Source: Laedolimicola sp934402125
Lineage (GTDB): Bacteria > Bacillota > Clostridia > Lachnospirales > Lachnospiraceae
NCBI RefSeq assembly: GCF_052065835.1
Contig: NZ_JBQHTG010000001.1
Span: forward strand, 1 to 64,000
Length of the DNA: 64,000 bases
Direction: 5' to 3'
The position numbers and the translations under genes were made by a program. The stretch's first letter is position 1; each line of letters starts with the position of its first letter. The notes under the pieces are model-generated. The model did not search any database. It had not been told where the DNA came from and saw nothing but the letters and a program-made list of their open reading frames with translations. Shown piece after piece: positions 17,273-24,094 of the stretch.

Positions 17273-19248
17273 ATCGCATCTACCTCCGCAAGAATTTGTC
17301 TGTTTGAGAAGCCCTGCAGATCCATAGCTCCGGACGGGCAGGCAACGGTACATGCTCCGCAGCCCTGACAGAGAGCGCTGTTCACAACGGCTACCCGTCT
17401 CGTCTCACGGATACCATGATCATTTACCAGCTGATCCTCGTAGGAAATCGCTCCGTAAGGACATACCTTTTCACAGGTGGAGCAGCCATTACAGAAGATC
17501 GGATCTGCCTTGGCTGTACAGGGGTTGGTAACCAGATGATCCTTCGCCAGAAGTCCTATCACCTTTACGGCAGCGGCTCCGGCCTGGGCTACGGTCTCCG
17601 GAATATCCTTGGGTCCCTGGCAGACACCGGACAGGAAGATTCCCGCTGTGGGGGACTCCACCGGACGCAGCTTGGCATGGGACTCAGTCAGGAAATTGTT
17701 GGTATCAATGCTGGCTGTCAGCATGGTGGCAATCTTTCTCACATCCGGATTCGGCTCAATGGCAGTAGCCAGGACAACCATATCCGTTTCCATCCGAATC
17801 TGCCTGTTGTCCAGCAGGTCAGAGGCCTGTACCAGCAGCTTATCGCCCTGGGGCGCTACCTTTCCTACCTGACCCTTGATGTAATGGACTCCATACTCCT
17901 CCACTGCCCGACGATAGAACTCGTCGAAGTTCTTGCCCGGAGTACGCACGTCGATGTAGAATACGGTCACATCTACGTCCGGATATTTGTCACGAATCAG
18001 CATGGCATGCTTCGCTGTATACATACAGCAAATCTTGGAGCAATAGCTCTTTCCTCTCTTGTCCGCGCAGCGGGAACCCACGCACTGGACAAATACGATG
18101 GACTTGGGAGCCTTGTGATCGGACATCCGCTCCAGGTGGCCCTTGGTGGGTCCTGCCGCGTTCATGATACGCTCCAGCTCCAGGGACGTGATGACGTCCG
18201 GGCTCTGGTTATACGCATATTCATCGTACTGATCCAGCTTAATGGTATCAAAGCCGGTCGCCACGACGATAGCGCCGTAATCCACGGTAATGATCTCATC
18301 CTTCTGCTCGTAATCAATCGCGCTCGCCTGACATACCTTGGCGCAGACGCCGCATTTTCCGGTCTTGAATTTCATACAGTTTTCACGATCAATCACCGGA
18401 ACATTGGGAATCGCCTGGGCGAAGGGCGTATAGATCGCGCTTCGTGTATTCAGTCCCCGGTTGAATTCATTGGGAGCCTTCTTGGAAGGACACTTCTCCT
18501 GGCAGACGCCGCAGCCGGTACACTTGCTCATATCCACGCTTCTGGCTTTTTTCCGGATATCCACATGGAAATCACCTACGAAACCGCTGACCTTCTCTAC
18601 CTCGCTATATGTATAAATCGTAATCTTCTCATGGGCCGCAGCCTCCACCATTTTCGGAGTCAGGATACAGGCGGAGCAGTCCAGAGTCGGGAAGGTCTTG
18701 TCAAGCTGGGACATACGGCCTCCGATACTGGGAGTCTTCTCTACGATATCTACCTCGTAGCCTGCCTCCGCGATATCCAGCGCGGTCTGGATACCTGCGA
18801 TACCGCCGCCAATCACCAGGGCGCGCTTTACAACCTGGCTGGTGCCCGGCGTCAGAGGCGCGTTCAGCATAACCTTCGCGATGGCCGCCCGGGCCAGGAT
18901 AATGGCCTTCTCGGTCGCTTCCTCCATATCTTTATGAATCCAGGAGCAATGCTCGCGGATATTGGCAATCTCTACCATGTAGGGATTGATACCGGCCCGC
19001 TTTGCCGCCTGGCGAAATGTATTCTCATGCATTCTGGGGGAACAGGAACAGACAACGATACCTGTCAGGTGTTTCTGCTCGATGGCCTCCCGGATTTTCA
19101 GCTGTCCTGCTTCAGAACACATATACTGGTAATCTTCCGCGTGAACGACGCCCGGCTCCTTCGCCGCTGCCGCTACCACCCGTCCGATATCTACCGTCGC
19201 AGCTATGTTCGTACCGCAATGACAGACAAATACTCCTATTCTCTGCAC
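17263..19248 (-). CDS. hdrA: HdrA-type flavin subunit (candidate electron-bifurcating subunit)
   Basis: 661 residues. Order of elements: an N-terminal VCHCGTN cluster segment, a thioredoxin-reductase-like FAD fold (GGGIAGIQTALDIAEAG near 150), an inserted ferredoxin segment (CTGCGVCQEKCP and CGVCAKVCQ), and two C-terminal [4Fe-4S] motifs, CNGCSTCEKVCP and CQGCGACTVACP. In studied Hdr complexes HdrA carries the bifurcating FAD. The start codon is GTG with GGAGG nine bases upstream. It overlaps flxD and follows hdrC by 17 bases. All cluster motifs appear intact. Confidence 0.9.
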   Translation of the reverse strand: MQRIGVFVCHCGTNIAATVDIGRVVAAAAKEPGVVHAEDYQYMCSEAGQLKIREAIEQKHLTGIVVCSCSPRMHENTFRQAAKRAGINPYMVEIANIREHCSWIHKDMEEATEKAIILARAAIAKVMLNAPLTPGTSQVVKRALVIGGGIAGIQTALDIAEAGYEVDIVEKTPSIGGRMSQLDKTFPTLDCSACILTPKMVEAAAHEKITIYTYSEVEKVSGFVGDFHVDIRKKARSVDMSKCTGCGVCQEKCPSKKAPNEFNRGLNTRSAIYTPFAQAIPNVPVIDRENCMKFKTGKCGVCAKVCQASAIDYEQKDEIITVDYGAIVVATGFDTIKLDQYDEYAYNQSPDVITSLELERIMNAAGPTKGHLERMSDHKAPKSIVFVQCVGSRCADKRGKSYCSKICCMYTAKHAMLIRDKYPDVDVTVFYIDVRTPGKNFDEFYRRAVEEYGVHYIKGQVGKVAPQGDKLLVQASDLLDNRQIRMETDMVVLATAIEPNPDVRKIATMLTASIDTNNFLTESHAKLRPVESPTAGIFLSGVCQGPKDIPETVAQAGAAAVKVIGLLAKDHLVTNPCTAKADPIFCNGCSTCEKVCPYGAISYEDQLVNDHGIRETRRVAVVNSALCQGCGACTVACPSGAMDLQGFSNRQILAEVDAICR

Positions 19249-19265
19249 GTTTTTTCACCTCCTGA

Positions 19266-19658
19266 TTATTTGCTGTATTTGCGGAACGCGCTGGCCAGCA
19301 GCTGCTGGGGCAGTTCCTCGTCCAGTAATTCGGGTATCTCGTTGGGGCTTAAATAATTGCCGCCCCGCTGTCTTACTACCATCTGCCGTACCGCCTCAAT
19401 GAGCTTCGCAGGCTTTACATCTCTGGGACAGCGCTCTACGCAGGCAAAGCAGGAAAGACATTTCCAGATGGTGGTGGAATTTAAAAGGGGCTCTATGTCG
19501 CCATTCTCCACATAAGAAACAAACTGATGGGGACGGATATCCATCTCCTCATAAGCGGGACAGGTCGCGGAGCATTTTCCGCATTTCATACATTTCCGGG
19601 TGTTGACGCCGCTCATCTCCCGAAGTCTATCGGCCTTCGCCATATCAGCCTTCTGCAT
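19266..19658 (-). CDS. hdrC: HdrC-type iron-sulfur subunit
   Basis: 130 residues. Two [4Fe-4S] motifs, CMKCGKCSATCP and CLSCFACVERCP, have the spacing of HdrC. An earlier in-frame ATG exists, but AAGGAGG lies eight bases before the chosen ATG (MQKADMAKAD). The start therefore overlaps the 3' end of hdrB by 14 bases. It carries electrons between HdrA and HdrB. Confidence 0.9.
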   Translation of the reverse strand: MQKADMAKADRLREMSGVNTRKCMKCGKCSATCPAYEEMDIRPHQFVSYVENGDIEPLLNSTTIWKCLSCFACVERCPRDVKPAKLIEAVRQMVVRQRGGNYLSPNEIPELLDEELPQQLLASAFRKYSK

Positions 19659-20469
19659 CTTCTGCTCCTCCTTCCGCATTTTTCTCAGGAATCAGGCCAA
19701 GAGCCTCTGCCAGAAGCTCCGTCAGATACGTAACCGGAAGCTTTTTCGCGCTTCCACTGGTTCTCAGGTTATAGAGACACAGAGGACAGGCGGTAATCAG
19801 TTCTTCCGCTCCGTGATCTGCCGCGGATTCCATGACCCGGTCTACCATCGTACCGGCCAGGGGCTTGTCCTTCAGGGACACATAACCGCCGCAGCACTCG
19901 TTCCGGTAGGGATACACCACCGGCTCAGCGCCCAGGGCCCGGATAAAGTCTTCGATAATGGTCGGATTCTCCGGATCGTCAAAGGCCATGATATCACTGG
20001 GGCGAAGCAGCATACAGCCATAATACGCGCCGATTTTCCGTCCGGTCAAGGGATGTGTCACCTTTTCCCGGATGGTATCAAAACCGATGTGGTCACGGAG
20101 AACCTCCAGATAATGAAGGACCTTTGTCTCTCCTTCATAGGGCTCTGCCAGGTTCAGATAATTGTTGGCTCTGGTACGGATATCTTCCACATTCTGCATA
20201 TCGTCGTTGACACGCTTGATTACGTGATGACAGGCAGAACAGAGCGTTACCAGATCCTGTCCCTTCTCCTTTGCGTCGTTCAGGGCGCGGACTGCGGACA
20301 GCTTTGTGGCGATCTCATCGGACGCCAGCGGATAGACAGCTCCACAGCACTGCCATTCCTCGATTTCCCGTAAGGAAAAGCCCAGCGCTTCTGCTGACAT
20401 TCTGGCGTATCGGTCCAGGTCCTGCGCCTTGTTCTTCAACGTGCAGCCCGGATAGTAGCTGTACACCAT
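19645..20469 (-). CDS. hdrB: HdrB-type CCG-domain subunit
   Basis: 274 residues with two complete cysteine-rich (CCG) domains. The first has YPGCTLKN, EEWQCCGA and CSACH; the second has YGCMLL, RNECCGG and CPLC. In methanogen HdrB these bind two noncubane [4Fe-4S] clusters where the disulfide is split. The substrate here is unknown. It is the first gene of the operon, behind AAAGGAGGT, and its promoter carries a Rex-like operator. Confidence 0.9.
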   Translation of the reverse strand: MVYSYYPGCTLKNKAQDLDRYARMSAEALGFSLREIEEWQCCGAVYPLASDEIATKLSAVRALNDAKEKGQDLVTLCSACHHVIKRVNDDMQNVEDIRTRANNYLNLAEPYEGETKVLHYLEVLRDHIGFDTIREKVTHPLTGRKIGAYYGCMLLRPSDIMAFDDPENPTIIEDFIRALGAEPVVYPYRNECCGGYVSLKDKPLAGTMVDRVMESAADHGAEELITACPLCLYNLRTSGSAKKLPVTYLTELLAEALGLIPEKNAEGGAEDAEG

Positions 20470-20529
20470 TTGACTACCTCCTTTTGTTTTTTCGTATGTT
20501 GGTGTGTAAGTTGTCTTTTTGACAATTTT

Positions 20530-20537
20530 CTATCAAT
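20530..20537. promoter_or_regulatory. ATTGATAG box at the start of the hdr operon transcript
   Basis: CTATCAAT on the plus strand (ATTGATAG on the transcribed strand) lies at about +2 to +9 of the predicted transcript. It is identical to the two boxes at the fumarase promoter. Confidence 0.4.
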
Positions 20538-20544
20538 CTTAGTT

Positions 20545-20573
20545 ATTATACTACACTGTTAAACCATTAACAA
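20545..20573 (-). promoter_or_regulatory. Promoter of the hdr-flx-frd operon
   Basis: On the minus strand TTGTTA (20568-20573) is followed after 17 bases by a perfect TATAAT (20545-20550), about 76 bases before the hdrB ATG. The -35 and most of the spacer lie within a Rex-like palindrome. Confidence 0.75.
20556..20573. promoter_or_regulatory. Rex-type (NADH/NAD+ sensor) operator candidate
   Basis: On the minus strand the 18 bases read TTGTTAATGGTTTAACAG. The clostridial Rex operator consensus is TTGTTAA-N4-TTAACAA, so 13 of 14 specified positions match. It covers the -35 and spacer of the hdr operon promoter, the position expected for a repressor. Rex releases DNA at high NADH, which suits an NADH-consuming pathway. 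The rex gene itself is not in this window. Confidence 0.7.
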
Positions 20574-20663
20574 CCCCCCAATCCGGATTTTATGTTAGTT
20601 TTTGAAGTTTTTTTGGTGGATATGTTGCATTTTCATGTTAACTTCACATTTTTTCCTGTTAAT

Positions 20664-20688
20664 TCCGACTTAAATCGTCGGATTTTTT
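20664..20688 (+). terminator. Orphan terminator-like hairpin
   Basis: The arms TCCGAC and GTCGGA surround a seven-base loop and are followed by six T on the plus strand. No plus-strand gene precedes it, so its use is unclear. Confidence 0.3.
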
Positions 20689-20723
20689 GCAAAATCTCCC
20701 CATCCTCTTTGTTGCCGGAATGT

Positions 20724-20760
20724 TAAATAAAAAACAGAGTGGAAATTTCCACTCTGTTTT
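20724..20760 (-). terminator. Terminator of the malate/lactate dehydrogenase gene
   Basis: A perfect 30-base palindrome with outer arms AAAACAGAGTGG and CCACTCTGTTTT is followed on the minus strand by TTTATTTA. It lies 14 bases after the stop. Confidence 0.9.
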
Positions 20761-20774
20761 ATCGGTTTGATTCT

Positions 20775-21734
20775 TTAGTCCTCTTTCATAACGTCATCGA
20801 TGAAGTTTCTCAGAACCTCTGCAGAATGCTCTACCTGCTCCCGCTCCTTGTCTGTCAGGGTAATCTTGATTGCCTTGGCAATTCCGTCTGCGTTGACTAC
20901 GCAGGGGATACTGATACAGGAGCCTTCCAGCTCTTCTCCGTACTCCTTACCCAGCACGTGTGCCACCGGAAGTACGGTATTCTGATTCTTGAGAATGGAT
21001 TCCACAATCCGGAAGGTGGACATGGCGATTCCGTCGAAGGTCGCGCCCTTCAGGGAGATAACGTCCGCGCCGCCGGTCTTTGCCTTCAGTGCGATAGCCT
21101 CCTTTACTTCCTCCTTCTCCTTCGGATCCTCCGGCAGGAAATGGTCGATGGTCTCGCCCGCTACGTTGACACTGCTCCAGATCGGCACCTGGCTGTCTCC
21201 GTGCTCGCCCAGGATATAGCCCTGAATATCACGGATATCTACGTTCGCACGCTGGCTTAAGAGATAACGGAAACGCGCGGTGTCCAGAGAGGTTCCGGTT
21301 CCGATAACCCGCTCCGGGGACAGGCCTGTCTCCTTCTGAATCAGATAGGTGTTCACGTCTACCGGATTGGATACTACGATAATCAGCGGATTCTTTGCAT
21401 ACTTCATGATATTCTTCGCAATGCTTCTTGCCACTCCGGTATTTACCTTCGCAAGCTCCAGACGGGTCTGGCCCGGCTTCCGGGGAACACCCGCTGTAAC
21501 AATGATAATCTTGGCGTCCGCGCACTCCTCATATCCGCCCTGACGAACGCGTACCTGGCTGTAGAAAGCGGTTCCGTGTGAGATATCCAGGGCTGCACCC
21601 TTCGCACGATCTTCGTTTACGTCTACCAGAACGATTTCTCCTACCTGTGCCCGCAGCATCAAGGTATAGCAGATAGTCTCGCCTACATTTCCAGCTCCAA
21701 TTACTACGATCTTATTTGATGTTTCATTTGCCAT
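20775..21734 (-). CDS. LDH/MDH-family NAD-dependent dehydrogenase, probably malate-specific
   Basis: 319 residues, the size and overall pattern of bacterial L-lactate dehydrogenase: NAD motif GAGNVGE, catalytic DTARFR and GEHGDSQVP with the active-site His. However, the substrate-specificity loop reads GVPRKPGQTR. The residue equivalent to LDH Gln102 is Arg, the residue that selects oxaloacetate in malate dehydrogenases and that converts Bacillus LDH to MDH. With fumarase and fumarate reductase downstream, reduction of oxaloacetate to malate is more likely than lactate formation. Similarity-based annotation would probably say L-lactate dehydrogenase. It is monocistronic. Confidence 0.85.
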   Translation of the reverse strand: MANETSNKIVVIGAGNVGETICYTLMLRAQVGEIVLVDVNEDRAKGAALDISHGTAFYSQVRVRQGGYEECADAKIIIVTAGVPRKPGQTRLELAKVNTGVARSIAKNIMKYAKNPLIIVVSNPVDVNTYLIQKETGLSPERVIGTGTSLDTARFRYLLSQRANVDIRDIQGYILGEHGDSQVPIWSSVNVAGETIDHFLPEDPKEKEEVKEAIALKAKTGGADVISLKGATFDGIAMSTFRIVESILKNQNTVLPVAHVLGKEYGEELEGSCISIPCVVNADGIAKAIKITLTDKEREQVEHSAEVLRNFIDDVMKED

Positions 21735-21786
21735 ACTGTTACCTCACTCTTTCTCGTCTCGTCCCAACGTTATTTTTTTCACAATA

Positions 21787-21804
21787 TTGATATTTTTTTA
21801 TCAA
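21787..21804. promoter_or_regulatory. Operator-like 18-bp palindrome at the dehydrogenase promoter
   Basis: Arms TTGATA and TATCAA are separated by six T (plus strand), a perfect inverted repeat. It begins about two bases downstream of the predicted transcription start. An imperfect Rex-like sequence partly matching TTGTTAA-N4-TTAACAA lies next to it at 21767-21784. Confidence 0.55.
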
Positions 21805-21812
21805 CCGATTGC

Positions 21813-21841
21813 ATTATATCACGTACAATCCGGTTATGCAA
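21813..21841 (-). promoter_or_regulatory. Promoter of the malate/lactate dehydrogenase gene
   Basis: On the minus strand TTGCAT (21836-21841) and a perfect TATAAT (21813-21818) are separated by 17 bases, with the start about 70 bases before the ATG. Confidence 0.65.
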
Positions 21842-21956
21842 GAGGTAAATATCATTTTTGTACTTCTTTCTGTACAATTTTTTCGTAGAATTAACAAATC
21901 CTTAACGATAATTCCGGCCGAGTGCGCATCTTTATGAAAAGAATATGCATTTTTGC

Positions 21957-22007
21957 AAACAAAAACAGTGCCGACTTCCTTCTCACCGGAGAATTCTGTC
22001 AGCACTG
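21957..22007 (-). terminator. Terminator of the V-type ATPase operon
   Basis: The 10-base arms CAGTGCTGAC and GTCGGCACTG (one G-T pair) enclose about 22 bases. They are followed on the minus strand by TTTTTGTTT. It lies some 45 bases after the ntpD stop. Confidence 0.8.
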
Positions 22008-22050
22008 CTCTTTTGTTAATTCATAGCTTATTTCTTTACAAATGCTTTCT

Positions 22051-22665
22051 TTACGAATGCATTCTTTTAATAACCTTCAGTCTCGTGAACTCCTCACGCT
22101 CCTTCTCCTCCAGGGCGTTGGAAATGTCTTTCGTCAGCGCCTCGTAGCGGGGAATGGTGATATTCTTCAAAGCGTTGGCACGCTTCTGGGCCTTCTTGAT
22201 ATTGGCCGCCAGCTGGTAGGCGGAATTCTCTACCGCGGACAGCTTGATGGTCAGATCCTTTACCTTTTCAAAAGAAACTCTGGCGATATCCAGAGATTCC
22301 TTCGTGCTGTAGAAGGCGTAGGCCGGCGCACGGGTAGCCCCGTCGTAGCGGACCAGCGGAATCTCGGTACCCATGATACTTCGGGTCTTGACCTCTACCG
22401 TATCCTCCACGGGTACGTTCCGGGCCACATCGGCTACGGCATTGATACCCAGCTCCATGTTGGCCTTCTGGAGAGCTGCATAGGCTGTGGTAAAGGTTGT
22501 GCGGATCTCGTCCTGGATATCCTTGGCCTGATCCACCAGTCCCATCAGCTCCCGGATCAGAATGTTCCGCTTCTTGTCCATCAGCTCATAGCCCTGCTTT
22601 GCCAGCTTCAGGGAGTTCTTCGCGCGTATGAGGTTGCCTTTTGTAGGAACTGCATTGTTATCCAT
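22051..22665 (-). CDS. ntpD: V/A-type ATP synthase subunit D
   Basis: 204 residues, predicted mostly long helices (central rotor shaft). The N-terminal PTKGNLIRAKNSLKLAKQGYELM with KRNILI is the conserved subunit D signature. It is last in the operon and followed by the terminator. GAAGGAGG lies eight bases before the ATG. Confidence 0.93.
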   Translation of the reverse strand: MDNNAVPTKGNLIRAKNSLKLAKQGYELMDKKRNILIRELMGLVDQAKDIQDEIRTTFTTAYAALQKANMELGINAVADVARNVPVEDTVEVKTRSIMGTEIPLVRYDGATRAPAYAFYSTKESLDIARVSFEKVKDLTIKLSAVENSAYQLAANIKKAQKRANALKNITIPRYEALTKDISNALEEKEREEFTRLKVIKRMHS

Positions 22666-22699
22666 ACAGCTTCCTCCTTCTTAAAAAACTCGGTTTACA

Positions 22700-24079
22700 T
22701 TATTCTGCCGGCTTATAATATTTATCAAGAATCTTGGTATCCACACGGTCCAGTTCCTCTCTCGGCAGCATGCCGAGAAGCTCCCAGCCGATGTTCAGCG
22801 TCTCTTCGATGGTACGGTTTTCCTCCGGACCCTGGCCTACAAAACGGGCCTCAAAGGCCTTACCGAACTGCAGGTACTTCTTATCAATCGGAGACAGCTC
22901 GTCCTCACCGATAACGGAAGCCAGCGCTCTCGCGTCTCCCACCTTCGCGTAGGAGGAGAACAGCTGGTTCGCCAGATCCTGATGATCCTCTCTGGTATAG
23001 CCCGCTCCGATACCGTCCTTCATCAGACGGGACAGGGAGGGCAGTACGCTGATAGGCGGATAAACTGCCTGTCCGTGAAGCTCACGATCCAGTACAATCT
23101 GACCCTCGGTAATATATCCGGTCAGGTCCGGAATGGGATGGGTGATATCGTCGTTGGGCATGGTCAGAATCGGGATCTGTGTCACGGAACCATTGACGCC
23201 CTCTACGATACCGGCACGCTCATAGATGGTGGCCAGCTCACTGTATAAGTATCCCGGATAACCCTTTCTGGAGGGAATCTCGCCCTTGGAGGAGGAAACC
23301 TCACGCATAGCCTCCGCAAAGGAGGTCATATCGGTCAGGATAACCAGGATATGCATATTGCACTCAAAGGCAAGATACTCGGCTGCGGTCAGAGCCACAC
23401 GGGGTGTAATCAGACGCTCTACAACCGGGTCATTTGCCAGATTCATAAACATGGTAACGTGCTCGGAGGCTCCGCTCTCGTCGAAGGCACGGCGGAAGAA
23501 ATCCGCTACGTCGTGCTTCACGCCCATGGCCGCAAATACGATACCGAACTGCTCGTCCGAATCGTCACCCAGGGAAGCCTGCTTTACCAGCTGTGCCGCC
23601 AGCTGATCATGGGGCAGACCGTTGCCGGAGAAAATCGGCAGCTTCTGTCCTCGAATCAGGGTGGTCAGACCGTCGATCGCGGAAAATCCGGTACGGATAT
23701 AGTTACGCGGATACTCGCGGGTAACCGGGTTTAAAGGCTGTCCGTTTACATTCCGGTGAATGTCGGATACGATCTCGCCCAGGCCGTCGATGGGCTGTCC
23801 GATACCGTTGAAGGTACGGCCCAGGATCTCCGGGGAAAGGGCAATCTCCATGGGATGGCCGGTCAGCTTGGTGTGGGTATTGCGAAGGGACATATTATCG
23901 GTTCCGCCGAATACCTGGATCACCGCCTTATCCTTATAGCATTCGATGATACGGCCCAGCTCTTTTTTATTGCCATCCACCGTAATCTCTACGATCTCCT
24001 CGTAGGACGCGTTCTGGACGCCTTCCAGGGCAATCAGAGGGCCGTTTATTTCACTTAAGCCTAAATATTCAATTGACAT
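22700..24079 (-). CDS. ntpB: V/A-type ATP synthase subunit B (non-catalytic)
   Basis: 459 residues. It has the alpha/beta fold of subunit A but no P-loop: the equivalent position reads SGNGLPHD, as in known B subunits. Other conserved blocks are SAIDGLTTLIRGQKLPIFSG, DMTSFAEAMREVSSSKGEIP and RKGYPGYLYSEL. It alternates with A in the hexameric head. 15 bases downstream of ntpA. Confidence 0.95.
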   Translation of the reverse strand: MSIEYLGLSEINGPLIALEGVQNASYEEIVEITVDGNKKELGRIIECYKDKAVIQVFGGTDNMSLRNTHTKLTGHPMEIALSPEILGRTFNGIGQPIDGLGEIVSDIHRNVNGQPLNPVTREYPRNYIRTGFSAIDGLTTLIRGQKLPIFSGNGLPHDQLAAQLVKQASLGDDSDEQFGIVFAAMGVKHDVADFFRRAFDESGASEHVTMFMNLANDPVVERLITPRVALTAAEYLAFECNMHILVILTDMTSFAEAMREVSSSKGEIPSRKGYPGYLYSELATIYERAGIVEGVNGSVTQIPILTMPNDDITHPIPDLTGYITEGQIVLDRELHGQAVYPPISVLPSLSRLMKDGIGAGYTREDHQDLANQLFSSYAKVGDARALASVIGEDELSPIDKKYLQFGKAFEARFVGQGPEENRTIEETLNIGWELLGMLPREELDRVDTKILDKYYKPAE

Positions 24080-24094
24080 TTTCTCTTCCTCCCC

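Noticed and set aside
17416..19356. A 646-codon open frame on the plus strand opposite hdrA and hdrC
   Set aside because: It lies entirely antisense to a conserved gene, has no ribosome site, and its translation shows no domain. It results from the codon bias of the real gene.
20664..20688. End of a plus-strand gene near 20.6 kb
   Set aside because: The hairpin looks like a terminator on the plus strand, but no plus-strand ORF or promoter was found before it.
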